A DNA stretch of 64,000 nt from Martelella alba (GCF_006516955.1 NZ_VHLG01000002.1:186001-250000); one strand, 5' to 3'; counted from the first letter of the stretch, positions 16,174-26,159 are shown. Numbers and translations are program-made. Notes: a model not told the origin generated them from the letters alone.

Positions 16174-17115
16174 TCAGTCGCCGCTATCGGCCAGACGCTC
16201 AGCCTCTTCGACGGCAAGTGCCGCCATCTGCAAAATCGCCTCGCGCGATGCCGCCACGGCAATGAAGCGGGCATTGTGGCAGAAGCGGGCGCCCTTGACG
16301 CCTGAAGCGGCCTCAAGCTCGGCATCGGTCAGCCCCGCCCAGGCCACCGGAAGATCGGCCCGCTGTTCGAAGCCCTCGTCAAATTTACGGATGCCGGTGA
16401 TCGTCCAATCCTTGTCACGCGGGTTGACGACAAACAGCAGATGATCGGCGCCAGCCTTTTTCACTGCCGACTGGAAAGGCATGCCGCGCGGCAATTCGAG
16501 AACCCGCGACGTCCCGGCAGCGGCAATCGCGTCCATGACGATCTTTTCAGCCCTGAACTTTGCCGCCCGCCCGGCGATAACGGCTTCGACAATGGTGCGG
16601 GCAATCTGCAACGCGGTTTCGAAAGCACTCGTCTCTGCATCCGGATCCGTCTCGTCAAAGGCTGGCTTCAGCGCTTCGAGCAGCCCCGGAAGCGTCATCT
16701 CGGCGAGCAGTGGATTGATCGATGCCGGACTGAAGACACCGTTGTCCATCAGATCGATCGGCAGCACGAAACCGCTGTCAAATCGCTGATGAATCGCCTC
16801 CAGATCGGCTTCGGGAACATCGAGCGCACGCAGATAGTCCCGGCCGAAATGCCGCCAGATCAGCCCGAATGAACTCAATGGTTGACCATCATCACGCAGC
16901 GGCGCCTCGCGCTGGTGGTGATCGAAAATCCGCAATCCCGCATCATAGGCACGTCCGACGTCATAGACGATGCGATCAGGTGCAGGAGTGATCCAGTTCT
17001 TGTCCCGGCTCCGGACGATCCGGGCTTCGGGAAACAAACGGGTCAGAATGACAGAAGAGAGTAACTCGTCCGCATGAAATCCTCCGGAATGCGTAACGAG
17101 GAAGTCGGTGGTCAT
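16174..17115 (-). CDS. MYG1-family protein (UPF0160, putative metal-dependent hydrolase/exonuclease)
   Basis: A 313-aa DHH-related protein. The opening VTHSGGFHADELLSSVIL at residues 6-23 and FDHHQ near 64 are the metal-binding motifs of the family. Further segments are FGLIWRHFG near 82, IDLMDNGV near 119, and the C-terminal VNPRDKDWTITGIRKF and GARFCHNARFIAVAAS. Eukaryotic MYG1 is a 3'-5' RNA exonuclease; the bacterial role is not settled. ATG 17115 is preferred over a TTG 21 bp earlier. Confidence 0.85.
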   Translation of the reverse strand: MTTDFLVTHSGGFHADELLSSVILTRLFPEARIVRSRDKNWITPAPDRIVYDVGRAYDAGLRIFDHHQREAPLRDDGQPLSSFGLIWRHFGRDYLRALDVPEADLEAIHQRFDSGFVLPIDLMDNGVFSPASINPLLAEMTLPGLLEALKPAFDETDPDAETSAFETALQIARTIVEAVIAGRAAKFRAEKIVMDAIAAAGTSRVLELPRGMPFQSAVKKAGADHLLFVVNPRDKDWTITGIRKFDEGFEQRADLPVAWAGLTDAELEAASGVKGARFCHNARFIAVAASREAILQMAALAVEEAERLADSGD

Positions 17116-17377
17116 CTTTCTGGCGTCTTTCGGCAATGGTTTCAGGTATCCGCTGTATAAATCAGGCAGCGCATATTAGCGCAATTCCCTCTAAGCGCGT
17201 TTTTTTGATGAAGCATGTCTGTCATCATCTCACAAGCGCCTGTAACAGACAAATCCCGTCAAAAACCACTCTGAAAATCTGCTACCGGCCGGATACGCCT
17301 GAAAGCGCATAACGGCCTGTTCAGGGTGCCCGAGGCAGCCGCGGCCATATGTGGGCACGCCGCGCAACCGCGAAAGA

Positions 17378-17710
17378 TCAGAGGATCTTCACTGGCCTTG
17401 TCCATTGGATCAGCACGACACAGCCCTCCTGTGAGTGAACGGAATGGATCGTGCCTTCAGGATTTGCAACAAATGAGCCCACCGGATAATGGCCGAATTC
17501 ATCGCTCTGCGATCCTTCCAGCACCAGAATGGTTTCCAGCCCCTGATGCAGATGGCGCGGCACGGAAGCGCCGGGGGCATAGCGCAGAAGCGCCACTTCC
17601 GGCTCACCGGTCACCAGCCTGCAGATCTCCACCCCCTCGCGGAAAAATTCGAATTCATAAGACCGCCAGCCACCGGCAAGGAAATCGGTAAAGATCGAGA
17701 CAGTGCTCAT
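17378..17710 (-). CDS. cupin-domain protein (ChrR-cupin-like)
   Basis: A 110-aa single-cupin protein. Motif 1 has [16 protein letters not shown] near residues 52-67 (metal ligands His, His, Glu), and motif 2 has [15 protein letters not shown] near 83-97. The sequence recalls the cupin part of ChrR-type proteins but lacks an anti-sigma zinc domain. It is the last gene of the BMP-importer operon, and its ATG overlaps the stop of the cysteine hydrolase by 4 bp. It could be an isomerase, hydrolase or sensor for the imported compound; nothing in the sequence decides. Confidence 0.8.
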   Translation of the reverse strand: MSTVSIFTDFLAGGWRSYEFEFFREGVEICRLVTGEPEVALLRYAPGASVPRHLHQGLETILVLEGSQSDEFGHYPVGSFVANPEGTIHSVHSQEGCVVLIQWTRPVKIL

Positions 17711-18372
17711 GCGAGCGCCTCCACGATCTGATCGGTTTCAGCTGCCCAGCCGATGATCGCCCCCTGTGCGGTGATCATGTCGATCGCCGCCTGCTTGAAT
17801 GCGGGAAAATAGCTTTCCGTCGCATCCGTCGCCAGCAGGCATTCATAGCCCCGGTCATTGGCCTCGCGCATGGTGGTCTGCACGCAGACCTCGGTGGTGA
17901 CACCGGCAAAGACGAGCTGGGTGATGCCGCGCTCTTTCAGCATGTCTGACAGCGGCGTTGCGTAGAATGCGCCCTTGCCCGGCTTGTCGAGCACGATCTC
18001 GCCTGCAACCGGATAGAGATCCGGGACAATATCGGCACCCGGTTCACCGGCAATCAGGATACGGCCCATGGGGCCTGGATCGCCAATCCTGAGCGCCGGG
18101 TTGCCGCGCTCGCGCTTGGCTGGTGGACAATCGGCAAGATCCGGCCGGTGGCATTCGCGCGTGTGAATGACGGTAAGGTTTGCAGCGCGAAACCCGGCGA
18201 TCAGACGCGCCGTTGCTGGTATGATCGCCTGCAACAGCGCCACCTTGTTGCCCAGTGTTTCACCAAAGCCGCCGGGTTCAATGAAATCGCGCTGCATGTC
18301 GATGACAATCAGTGCCGTGCTTTCCGGTTTGAGATCGAAATTGAAAGGTCTTGCCTTGATGATTGCCATCAT
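17707..18372 (-). CDS. isochorismatase-like cysteine hydrolase (second paralogue of the operon)
   Basis: A 221-aa amidohydrolase of the isochorismatase-like family. The catalytic triad is intact: Asp25 (VIDMQRD), Lys130 ([10 protein letters not shown]) and Cys163 (TTEVCVQTT), with the cis-peptide VTTEVC region. It is related to the 225-aa hydrolase three genes up but differs in the substrate loop ([20 protein letters not shown]). Such enzymes cleave ureides and amides, including biuret, triuret and ureidoacrylate. The start forms ATGA with the ATPase stop, and its own stop overlaps the cupin start. The substrate is inferred only from the context. Confidence 0.85.
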   Translation of the reverse strand: MMAIIKARPFNFDLKPESTALIVIDMQRDFIEPGGFGETLGNKVALLQAIIPATARLIAGFRAANLTVIHTRECHRPDLADCPPAKRERGNPALRIGDPGPMGRILIAGEPGADIVPDLYPVAGEIVLDKPGKGAFYATPLSDMLKERGITQLVFAGVTTEVCVQTTMREANDRGYECLLATDATESYFPAFKQAAIDMITAQGAIIGWAAETDQIVEALA

Positions 18373-19907
18373 TGATGTCCTGCCATGTGCCGGCCGATCT
18401 CGCCGATATCGGCGCCGGCGCGTTGCGTTTCATAGGCGATATGCCCTTCCGACATCACCAGAATGCGGTCGGAGAGTTCGAGAATTTCATCCAGGTCCTC
18501 GGAAATCAGCAGGACGGCTGCGCCCTGATTGCGCGCCGCCATAATGCGCGCGCGGATTTCGGCAACGGCCGAGAAATCGAGGCCGAAACAGGGATTGGCG
18601 ATAATGAGCAGATCGACCTTGCCCGTCAGCTCGCGCGCCAGAACCGCGCGCTGGACATTGCCGCCCGAAAGGGCTGCGATCGGCGCGGACAGCGAGGCTG
18701 TCTTGACCTTGTATTCGCCGACCAGCCTTGCCGCCTCTTTCGCCATCCGCCGTCCATCGAGCCAGAATTGCGGCCTGCCAGAGGAAAAATCAAAGTCGCG
18801 CAGGAACATGTTTTCCGCCACCGTCATTTTCGGCGCACAGGCATTTTTCAAAGGTTCTTCCGGGAGATAACGCACATTGAACCGGCGCGCCTCCGCCCGG
18901 CTGGCATGAAAGGGCGTATCCTTCACCCTGATAGCCCCGGCCTCCAGCGGCCGCTGCCCGGTCAGCATCTCCATCAGTTCCATCTGTCCATTGCCGGACA
19001 CCCCGGCAATGCCGACAATCTCGCCGGATTTCACCGTCAGATCGGCAATATCAATGGTCTTGAGGCCCGAACGGTCTGGCGCCCTTGCGCCTTCAACGCT
19101 CAGCACGGGGGGGCCATCGAATGCCACGCGGGCGGCGGGGCGGACCAGTTCCTTCTCCCCGATCATCATCGCCGCCATATCAGCGGCCGAAAGCCCGGAT
19201 ACTTTGCCGCCGCCGACATGTTCGCCGCGCCGGAGCACAGACACAGCATCGGCAAAGGCGGTGACCTCACGGAATTTGTGGGAAATCATCAGACAGGTCA
19301 GTTCCCCCGCTGTCGTCAGCCCGCGCACCATGCCGAGCAGTTCATCGGCCTCGGACGGTGTCAGCACCGAGGTCGGTTCATCAAGGATCAGAAACCGGCG
19401 GCCAAGATAGAGCTGTTTCAGCAGTTCCAGCTTCTGCTTTTCACCGGCCGCAAGCCGTCCGACCGGAATATCGAGCGGCACCTTGAACGGCATGCGGGCC
19501 ATGAAACCGGCAAGCGCCTGCTTCTCTTTTTTCCAGTTGATCCGCGCCGGGGCATCGGCCCGGCTGATCACGAGGTTTTCCGCCGCCGTCAGCGACGGCA
19601 CCAGCGTGAAATGCTGGTAGACCATGCCAAGACCGAGATCATGCGCGGCACGGGGGTCGGCAATATCGGCCTCCATACCATCCACCATCATCTGGCCGGA
19701 TGTCGGGCGGTAGAAGCCCATCATGCATTTCACCAGCGTCGATTTTCCTGCCCCGTTCTCGCCGAGCAGAACATGGAAGGACCCCGGTTGAACCGTGATT
19801 GAGACATCGTTCAGCGCCGTGAAACTGCCGAAACGCATGGTCATGCCATGGGTTGAAACGCCAATGGCACGGTCGGGGACTTTCGGGGCTTTCAGCGCTG
19901 TGATCAT
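18369..19907 (-). CDS. BMP/nucleoside-type ABC transporter, double ATPase subunit
   Basis: A 512-aa fused ATPase of the sugar/nucleoside (RbsA, NupA/YufO) class. The N-terminal domain has Walker [12 protein letters not shown] near residue 40 and [18 protein letters not shown] as its signature region. The C-terminal domain has a degenerate Walker A ([11 protein letters not shown]), the signature [16 protein letters not shown], and [16 protein letters not shown] in place of Walker B. That asymmetry is usual in this class. ATG 19907 overlaps the upstream hydrolase stop (ATGA); the frame continues upstream, but the extension is not protein-like. Confidence 0.9.
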   Translation of the reverse strand: MITALKAPKVPDRAIGVSTHGMTMRFGSFTALNDVSITVQPGSFHVLLGENGAGKSTLVKCMMGFYRPTSGQMMVDGMEADIADPRAAHDLGLGMVYQHFTLVPSLTAAENLVISRADAPARINWKKEKQALAGFMARMPFKVPLDIPVGRLAAGEKQKLELLKQLYLGRRFLILDEPTSVLTPSEADELLGMVRGLTTAGELTCLMISHKFREVTAFADAVSVLRRGEHVGGGKVSGLSAADMAAMMIGEKELVRPAARVAFDGPPVLSVEGARAPDRSGLKTIDIADLTVKSGEIVGIAGVSGNGQMELMEMLTGQRPLEAGAIRVKDTPFHASRAEARRFNVRYLPEEPLKNACAPKMTVAENMFLRDFDFSSGRPQFWLDGRRMAKEAARLVGEYKVKTASLSAPIAALSGGNVQRAVLARELTGKVDLLIIANPCFGLDFSAVAEIRARIMAARNQGAAVLLISEDLDEILELSDRILVMSEGHIAYETQRAGADIGEIGRHMAGHQ

Positions 19908-20581
19908 GGCAGCGCGCTCACGAGTTTCTCGCTGTCGGAGACCGAGCCGAACACGCCGCCCTGCATCTTGACCATATTGATGGCTGCGGCATGATTGCCC
20001 GGATCGGTCGCTCCGCAGCAATCCTCCAGAATGACGCATTCAAAGCCGCGGTCATTGGCCTCGCGCATGGTGGTATGAACGCAGACATCGGTGGTGATGC
20101 CGGTCAGGATGATATTCTCGATACCGCGCAGGCGCAGAATCAGTTCCAGATCGGTGGCACAGAAAGACCCCTTGCCGGGCTTGTCGATGATCACTTCGCC
20201 CGGCAGCGGCGCCAGTTCGTCGATGATCTCCCAGCCCGGCTCGCCGCGCACCAGTATCCGCCCGCAGGGACCTGCATCGCCGATGCCTGCGCCGATCTGC
20301 TGCGAACGCCAGCGCTTGTTGGGCGGCAGGTCGGAAAGATCGGGGCGATGGCCTTCGCGGGTGTGAATGATGTGGTAGCCTTTTTCACGCATGGCGGAAA
20401 GAACCGCCTTTATCGGTCCGATCGGTGCGCGCGTCAGGCTCAGATCATAGCCCATCTTGTCAACATAGCCGCCGACGCCACAGAAATCCGTCTGCATGTC
20501 GATGATGATCAGCGCGGTATTCTCCGGGCGGAGATCGCCATTATAGGGCCAGAGATAGGGATCTGCCGTTATAGTGGTCAT
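19904..20581 (-). CDS. biuH: cysteine hydrolase close to biuret amidohydrolase (BiuH)
   Basis: A 225-aa isochorismatase-like hydrolase. Triad residues are Asp28 (IIIDMQTDF), Lys134 ([10 protein letters not shown]) and Cys167 (TTDVCVHTT). The N-terminal [20 protein letters not shown] and the block [20 protein letters not shown] resemble what I remember of rhizobial biuret hydrolase, which converts biuret to allophanate and ammonia. Spacing of the triad also fits. It lies inside a BMP-type ABC operon between permease and ATPase genes, so the substrate is probably imported by that transporter. No allophanate hydrolase gene is in the window. Family certain; biuret specificity probable but unproven. 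Confidence 0.75.
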   Translation of the reverse strand: MTTITADPYLWPYNGDLRPENTALIIIDMQTDFCGVGGYVDKMGYDLSLTRAPIGPIKAVLSAMREKGYHIIHTREGHRPDLSDLPPNKRWRSQQIGAGIGDAGPCGRILVRGEPGWEIIDELAPLPGEVIIDKPGKGSFCATDLELILRLRGIENIILTGITTDVCVHTTMREANDRGFECVILEDCCGATDPGNHAAAINMVKMQGGVFGSVSDSEKLVSALP

Positions 20582-20597
20582 GGTTCCATGCTCCTTG

Positions 20598-21518
20598 CTA
20601 TTTGGTGATGCTCAGTTCGCCGGGTGCTGCCGTCATCTGCCGCGTGGTCGAGCTCGTGGCGATCAGAAGACCGAGGGTCAGCACATAGGGGGCGGCGTAG
20701 AACAGGTAGTAGCCCTGGGTGACGCCGACGGATTGCAGTGCCGGACCAAGTGCACCCGCCCCGCCGAACAGCAGTGAGGCATAGAGGCAGTTGACCGGGC
20801 TCCAGCGGGCGAAAATCACCAGCGCCACGGCCATCAGTCCCTGTCCAGACGAAATGCCCTCGGTCCAGCTGCCGGGATAATAGAGCGAGAGATAGGCACC
20901 GCCGATACCGGCCAGCGCTCCGCCCGCCGCCGTTGACCAGAGCCGCACGCGGTTGACATTGAAACCGAGTGCACGCGCCGCATCGGCACTGTCACCTGCG
21001 ACACGGATGGTCAGGCCGATACGAGTATTCTTCAGCATCCAGGAGGCAGCAATTGCCAGCACGATACCGGCCAGAAACAGCACATTGACATTCAGCGCGG
21101 CCCGGATCTGGGGAATATCCGACCACCAGCCGAAAGGAATGGCAGGCAGATCCGGCGCGACCGGCTGGACATAAGGCTTGCCGAAGAAGAAGGCGAGGCC
21201 CGAGCCGAAGATCATCAGCGCGATGCCAATGGCGATATCGTTGACCTTGGGCAGCTTGCAGATCCAGCCGTGGAAAAGGCCGAATAACAGGCCGAAAAAT
21301 CCGGCGGCAAGCGTGCCGATCCAGGCAGAATCGGTGTGATAGGCGACCGCATAGCCACTCATGGCACCGAAGACCAGCGTGCCTTCAAGACCGAGATTGA
21401 TGCGGCCCGAGCGCTCCGTCAGGCATTCTCCGACACTGACGAAGATAAAAGGCGTGGAGACGCGGATTGCTCCGCCGAGGATCGCAAGGGGCACGCCCCA
21501 GAGGCCGATATCTGTCAT
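20598..21518 (-). CDS. BMP/nucleoside-type ABC transporter permease 2
   Basis: A 306-aa membrane permease of the BPD_transp_2 family. The N-terminal block [20 protein letters not shown] and [17 protein letters not shown] near residues 33-49 is diagnostic of the NupC/YufQ-like subunit. The coupling region reads [22 protein letters not shown] near 175. ATG 21518 is chosen because it forms an ATGA overlap with the preceding permease and has GGAGG 8 bp upstream; a GTG 15 bp earlier also exists. Confidence 0.9.
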   Translation of the reverse strand: MTDIGLWGVPLAILGGAIRVSTPFIFVSVGECLTERSGRINLGLEGTLVFGAMSGYAVAYHTDSAWIGTLAAGFFGLLFGLFHGWICKLPKVNDIAIGIALMIFGSGLAFFFGKPYVQPVAPDLPAIPFGWWSDIPQIRAALNVNVLFLAGIVLAIAASWMLKNTRIGLTIRVAGDSADAARALGFNVNRVRLWSTAAGGALAGIGGAYLSLYYPGSWTEGISSGQGLMAVALVIFARWSPVNCLYASLLFGGAGALGPALQSVGVTQGYYLFYAAPYVLTLGLLIATSSTTRQMTAAPGELSITK

Positions 21519-22627
21519 GGCGCGCGCCTCCACGAAAAAAGCTTTGTGAAATCAATACGGTCCTGAAGCGCATCGGAGAGCAGGATGGAAATGAAGATCA
21601 TGCCTTCGAAAACGACAATAGTGGCATCCGGCAGATCAAGCCGGCGCTGAACCAGGCCGCTTGATGCTTCAAAGCCGGCAAACAGGATCGCGGCCGGGAT
21701 AATGGCAAGCCCGTTATGGCGGGCAAGAAAGGCAATCAGGATACCGGTATAGCCGTAGCCCGCCGCAAGTGACGCATTGGCCGAGCCGTGAACGGCCGCC
21801 ACTTCGAACATGCCGGCAAGTCCGGCAAACACGCCGCCTAGCGCCGTAAAGCCGATCATCAGCAACCCGGCCGGAAGCCCCTGCACTTCAGCGGCGCGAA
21901 CATTGCCGCCGACAATGCGGGCGGCAAAGCCCCAGGTCGTGCGTTCGATCAATACCCAGCATAAAATGCAGGCAAGAATGCCGACCGCCAGCCCCCAATG
22001 GACCCCGACACCGGGGATCTCGCCAATCCGCCAGGCCGCAGGCAAAGGCGCAGTGGATGGCTTGTTGAGACTTGCCGGATCGCGCAGCACGCCTTCGACA
22101 AGCTGGTTCATCAGCGCGATGGCGATATAGGCCATCAACAGGCTCGATATGGTTTCGTTGACGCCGCGATAATGCCTGAGCGCACCGATGGCGCCGATCC
22201 ATACGCCGCCGGCAACGGAACCGGCAAGCGCCATGGCGGCAATGCCGAGCGGACCGGGAAGACCCGGCGCTACACTTGCCACCGCCCCGGCAGCGACACC
22301 GCCAAGCACGATTGCCCCCTCACCGCCGATGATGACAAGCCCGAGGCGGGCGGGAAGCGCAACGCACAGCGCCGCCAGAAGCAGAGGCGCCGCACGTGCC
22401 AGCGTATTGGTCCAGGAAAAGGCTGTACCAAAACCGGCCTTGTAGACGAGTGCATAAAATTCGAGAGGTGACTTGCCGAGAAAGAAAAGAAAAACCGAAA
22501 AGACAATCATTCCCGCCAGGAGTGCTGCCAGCGGCAGCAGCACCGGTTCAAGCTTACGGGTGACGTCTTCGGCAAGAAGTCCGCGTTTGATCGCAGTGCC
22601 TGCCGCCATTTCGCTTTGCGTCGTCAT
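21515..22627 (-). CDS. BMP/nucleoside-type ABC transporter permease 1
   Basis: A 370-aa permease (NupB/YufP-like) with about ten hydrophobic segments. It shows SPLEFYALVYKAGFGTAFSW near residue 54, IIGGEGAIVLGGVAAGAV near 100, RGVNETISSLLMAYIAIALMN near 154, and RIVGGNVRAAEVQGLP near 242. ATG 22627 follows a GAGAGAGGGGG ribosome binding site; the frame is open further upstream but lacks protein-like sequence. Confidence 0.9.
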   Translation of the reverse strand: MTTQSEMAAGTAIKRGLLAEDVTRKLEPVLLPLAALLAGMIVFSVFLFFLGKSPLEFYALVYKAGFGTAFSWTNTLARAAPLLLAALCVALPARLGLVIIGGEGAIVLGGVAAGAVASVAPGLPGPLGIAAMALAGSVAGGVWIGAIGALRHYRGVNETISSLLMAYIAIALMNQLVEGVLRDPASLNKPSTAPLPAAWRIGEIPGVGVHWGLAVGILACILCWVLIERTTWGFAARIVGGNVRAAEVQGLPAGLLMIGFTALGGVFAGLAGMFEVAAVHGSANASLAAGYGYTGILIAFLARHNGLAIIPAAILFAGFEASSGLVQRRLDLPDATIVVFEGMIFISILLSDALQDRIDFTKLFSWRRAP

Positions 22628-22655
22628 GGCATACCCCCTCTCTCGTTTCCAATTG

Positions 22656-23780
22656 TCAGGAGGTCGAACCGACAACGCCTTCGACCAGATAGTCCATGCT
22701 TTCCAGCGCGACATCGGTCTCGACGAAGGCCTGTCCCGCTGTCGCAACGACATTGCCCTTATTGTCCTTCAGCGGGCCCTTGATGACGGCGAAACCACCC
22801 AGCATGATCTCATCCAGCGTTGCGTCGAACTGTTTTCGCGCAGCCTCCGTCACCGCCGGGCCGAGCGGGCTCATCTTGACGAAGCCTTCGGCAAGACCGC
22901 CACGGACGAAATTGTCGATCGTGCCGCCATCCAGCGTGGTGTTGACCATGTCGGTATAGACCTTGGCCCAGTTCCATTCGGCACCGGACAGGTATTTTTC
23001 CGGCGCGAGCGGGCTCTGATTGGCATGATAGCCGCACAGATACATGCCGCGGCCGGCACCGGTTTCCATGACAACCTTCGGGCCATCGACATGGCAGGTG
23101 ATGACATCGACACCCTGATCGGCGAGTGCATTGGTGGCTTCCGCCTCCTTGACCGCCAGCGACCATTCGCCGGTGAAGATCACCTGGCAGGTGATTGCCG
23201 GATCGACGGCGCGGGCGCCGAGCAGGAAGGAATTGATGTTGAGCAGCACCTGGGGAATTGGCTTGGCGGCGACAAAGCCGATTTTCTTCGACTGCGTCAT
23301 ATGACCAGCGACGACGCCGTTCAGATATTGCCCCATGCCGATATAGCCGAAATAGGAACCGACATTCTGCGGCTTGTCCGGCGTCCACAGCCCGCCGCAA
23401 TGCTCAAAGCGGACATCGGGATATTTCGGCGCAACGGTCAGGATATGTGGGTCAAAATAACCGAAAGAGGTCGGAAACAGCAGGCTGGCGCCGTCAAAGT
23501 TGATCATGGATTCCATGGTCTTTTGCACATCGACGGTCTCGGGAACGCGCTCTTCCTCAACCACGGTCACACCTTCGATCGCCTTGACGGCGGCGGCCCC
23601 TTCGGCATGGGACTGGTTATAGCCGTAGTCATCCTTCGGGCCGACATAGATGAAGCCGACGGTCAGTCCCGCTGCGCGGGCGATATTGAAAGGCAGCGCG
23701 CTGCTGGCGGCTGCAAGACCGGCAAGACCTGCGGAATTGCGCAGAAACTGGCGGCGGTTCGGTGTCAGAAAATTGGTCAT
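22656..23780 (-). CDS. BMP-family ABC transporter substrate-binding protein with Tat signal
   Basis: A 374-aa periplasmic binding protein of the Bmp/PnrA (purine nucleoside) family. A twin-arginine signal is visible (NRRQFLRN at residues 8-15, hydrophobic AGLAGLAAASSALPF, cut after NIARA), and no lipobox Cys is present. The mature part begins AGLTVGFIYVGPKDDYGYNQSHAEG, which is the family's ligand-loop pattern. ATG 23780 is preferred over an earlier ATG at 23813, because only this start places the RR motif at the usual distance. First gene of the (-) operon; relatives bind nucleosides, purines or urea-like compounds. Confidence 0.9.
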   Translation of the reverse strand: MTNFLTPNRRQFLRNSAGLAGLAAASSALPFNIARAAGLTVGFIYVGPKDDYGYNQSHAEGAAAVKAIEGVTVVEEERVPETVDVQKTMESMINFDGASLLFPTSFGYFDPHILTVAPKYPDVRFEHCGGLWTPDKPQNVGSYFGYIGMGQYLNGVVAGHMTQSKKIGFVAAKPIPQVLLNINSFLLGARAVDPAITCQVIFTGEWSLAVKEAEATNALADQGVDVITCHVDGPKVVMETGAGRGMYLCGYHANQSPLAPEKYLSGAEWNWAKVYTDMVNTTLDGGTIDNFVRGGLAEGFVKMSPLGPAVTEAARKQFDATLDEIMLGGFAVIKGPLKDNKGNVVATAGQAFVETDVALESMDYLVEGVVGSTS

Positions 23781-23925
23781 CGGAAAGCGTCCCCAAAGGT
23801 CGAAATGAAACAAGCTGTGCTGCCTCGGGCCCGGCAGTCCTCATCGCAATCAACACCGTGCCCATTCCGTGAGCCAGTAATTCAGATGCAGCTGCTTCTG
23901 TCTTGTGCTAGTTTTTGGCCAAGCC

Positions 23926-23942
23926 GCTGCAAAATTTGCAGC
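23926..23942. promoter_or_regulatory. palindrome upstream of the LysR gene
   Basis: GCTGCAAA-A-TTTGCAGC, a perfect inverted repeat with 8-bp arms. It is in the 183-bp region between the BMP operon and the divergent LysR gene, 22 bp before the LysR ATG. It is a plausible LysR autoregulatory site, although it is not of the simple T-N11-A form. Confidence 0.5.
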
Positions 23943-23963
23943 AGCCTTCAGGAGGGAGACCCG

Positions 23964-24872
23964 ATGCGCCATCTGACTTCGCTTCGCTATATCGACGCCG
24001 TGGTAAAGGCTGGTTCCATTCGTGGTGCTGCGGAAACGCTTGCCATCACCTCCACCGCACTCAACCGGCGCATCCTCGCCATGGAGGAGGAGCTTGGCGT
24101 ACCGATTTTCGAACGGTTGGCCCATGGTGTGCGGCTTTCCAGTGCCGGTGAGATCCTGATCCATCACATCCGCAACCAGATTTCCGACATGGAACGGGTG
24201 AAATCACAGATTGCCGACCTTGAGGGTGTCAGGCGCGGCCATGTGGCAATCGCCTGCAGCCAGGCGCTGCTGCCGCAGTTCCTGCCCCATGAAATCGCGC
24301 ACTATCGCAAGGATCATCCCAAAGTGACCTTTGGCGTTCATCTGCGCGACCGCACCGCAGCCGAGCAGGCTTTGGTCGATCACAGTGCGGATATCGCCAT
24401 CGTGTTCGAACCTGTGCGGCTTGCCGATTTCATGACGCTGATGCGGGTGCGCCAGCCGGTCCATGCGGTGATGGGGCGCGATCACCCCCTGGCGCAAAAG
24501 CAGACGCTGCGTCTCGGCGAATGCCTGAGCTACCCGATCGCCCTGCCCACCGCCACATATGGTGTGCGCCATCTGCTTGATATTGCCGTTCAATCCGCCT
24601 CGCTCCGGCTGGAACCGGTCATTCAGTCCGACAGTTTCGAATTCCTGCGCAATCACGCCGTGGCCGAAAACATCATCACCTTCCAGATCCCGATCAGCCT
24701 TGGCAATGCGACGATCACCGGGGATCTGGTCTCGCGCCCGCTCGACAGGCGGGATGTGCCCGCCGGCGTACTCTATATGGGACAGCTGAAGGGGCGGACG
24801 CTGCCCGTCGCCGCCGCCCGCTTCGCCGATCAGATTTCAACAAGCCTCGCCAGCACCTACGAGATCTGCTGA
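23964..24872 (+). CDS. LysR-family transcriptional regulator
   Basis: A 302-aa LysR regulator. The N-terminal winged helix MRHLTSLRYIDAVVKAGSIRGAAETLAITSTALNRRI... carries the helix-turn-helix at about residues 17-40. The periplasmic-binding-like effector domain runs from about residue 90 (GHVAIACSQALLPQFLP). ATG 23964 has AGGAGGGA 8 bp upstream, so it is clear although the frame remains open far upstream. It diverges from the BMP importer/cysteine hydrolase operon and is its likely regulator. Confidence 0.93.
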   Translation: MRHLTSLRYIDAVVKAGSIRGAAETLAITSTALNRRILAMEEELGVPIFERLAHGVRLSSAGEILIHHIRNQISDMERVKSQIADLEGVRRGHVAIACSQALLPQFLPHEIAHYRKDHPKVTFGVHLRDRTAAEQALVDHSADIAIVFEPVRLADFMTLMRVRQPVHAVMGRDHPLAQKQTLRLGECLSYPIALPTATYGVRHLLDIAVQSASLRLEPVIQSDSFEFLRNHAVAENIITFQIPISLGNATITGDLVSRPLDRRDVPAGVLYMGQLKGRTLPVAAARFADQISTSLASTYEIC

Positions 24873-24933
24873 GAGAGAAGACAGGATATGCGACCGCCGC
24901 CCCAATACGGCTGGTGGCAGCGATCGCCTTCCC

Positions 24934-25971
24934 TCAGACATTTGGCAGATGCCTGATGGAAAGCTGGTGCGGCAGAAAGAATGCAGCCTTTGCCGTCTGC
25001 GGATCAAGCTGGCTCATCACCGCAGCACCATAGCGCTCGGCCGGGACAAAGGCCGAATTGAGCCAGGGGGCGACCCAGGCATTGAAAATCAGATCATCAA
25101 AGCCAAAAAAGACAAAGCGGCCGGGTGCTTCAAGACCAGCCTCATTCAGAGCGCGAAAAGCGCCATAGGCCAGCGTGTCACTCAGACAGAGAACGAGACA
25201 GGGCGTATCAGCCTGCGCAAGTGCCTGCCGCATGCCGCTGCGGCCAACCTCCAGCAGATTGGTGTCCGGCGCAGTGGCCAGTATCAGAGCGTCCTGCGGC
25301 AACCCCGCAGCGGAAAATTCCTCCCGGATGCCCTGAAACCTGAGTGTTGCAGCCGTGCGGTCGAGCGAGCCATGCAGCAGCACGGCGCGCCGGTAGCCGC
25401 GTTTCAGCACCGCACGCGCCACATCACGCCCGGCCTGAAGATTGTCCATGCCAGCATAGCAGGACGTCACATCCCCCGGATCGGGGCGATTGACGAAGAC
25501 TTTCGCAATGTCCGCCTGCCGGAGACGTTCCAGTTCCGGACTGTCAACCGCACCGAGCAGCACAAAGCCGCGCACCGACTGCGCGCGCATCTCGGCCAGA
25601 AATTCGTCCTGGACGTCGGCTTGCTCATGCGTATCGCTCAAGGCCATGACAAGACCACGTTCCCGCGTCGCCTGACCGATCGACGCGGTGATGGCCGCCA
25701 TGACCGGATTGATCAGCGATGCTGCCAGGACCGCAACAATCCGGCTCTCGCGCCGGCGCAGAGCCTGCGCTGCACCAGCGGGCCGATAGTTCAAGGCTGC
25801 GACAGCCGCCCGGACGCGCTTGACCGTCTCCGGCGATGCCTTGTTCGGGATCCCGTTGATCACACGCGACACGGTGGCAACCGAAACACCTGCATGTCTG
25901 GCGACCTGGCGGAGCGAAGCAGGGCCAGCTCCGGTCTTCGCTCCCGCATCTGAATTGTCCGAAGACGACAT
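24934..25971 (-). CDS. LacI-family transcriptional regulator (divergent to the secreted hydrolase)
   Basis: A 345-aa LacI regulator with a short acidic N-terminal tail. The helix-turn-helix and hinge read SLRQVARHAGVSVATVSRVINGIPNKASPETVKRV (about residues 21-55) and YRPAGAAQALRRRES. The sugar-binding domain starts about residue 77 (IVAVLAASLINPVMAAI). ATG 25971 has GGGAG 8 bp upstream. A perfect LacI-type operator lies 104 bp upstream, in front of the divergent hydrolase gene. Confidence 0.92.
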   Translation of the reverse strand: MSSSDNSDAGAKTGAGPASLRQVARHAGVSVATVSRVINGIPNKASPETVKRVRAAVAALNYRPAGAAQALRRRESRIVAVLAASLINPVMAAITASIGQATRERGLVMALSDTHEQADVQDEFLAEMRAQSVRGFVLLGAVDSPELERLRQADIAKVFVNRPDPGDVTSCYAGMDNLQAGRDVARAVLKRGYRRAVLLHGSLDRTAATLRFQGIREEFSAAGLPQDALILATAPDTNLLEVGRSGMRQALAQADTPCLVLCLSDTLAYGAFRALNEAGLEAPGRFVFFGFDDLIFNAWVAPWLNSAFVPAERYGAAVMSQLDPQTAKAAFFLPHQLSIRHLPNV

Positions 25972-26074
25972 GGCTGGCTCCCAAATGGCTGAACACCGGA
26001 TCGGCGAAAATATCGCAGCTCCGCCCTTCATAACGACTTGCCTAAAAAGCCGGAAAAGTTCAACCTTACAATGA

Positions 26075-26090
26075 GGGTAATCGATTACCC
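26075..26090. promoter_or_regulatory. LacI-type operator
   Basis: GGGTAATCGATTACCC is a perfect 16-bp palindrome with the central CG step typical of LacI-family sites. It lies between the divergent lacI-type gene (start 25971) and the hydrolase gene (start 26160), so it probably controls both. Confidence 0.8.
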
Positions 26091-26159
26091 TTATCTGGGA
26101 AGCTGCCGGCTGAAAGCCTTGAAGCAGATGGCAGCGGAGTGAATTCTGAGGAGTATGAA

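Noticed and set aside
18363-19802. 479-codon plus-strand frame opposite the BMP-type ATPase
   Set aside because: His- and Arg-rich antisense translation of a gene with intact Walker and signature motifs.
22473-23963. Very long plus-strand open frame running into the LysR gene
   Set aside because: It is antisense to the permease and BMP binding-protein genes, whose families are clear. The open frame follows from GC-rich codon use, and the LysR gene has its own ATG and ribosome binding site at 23964.
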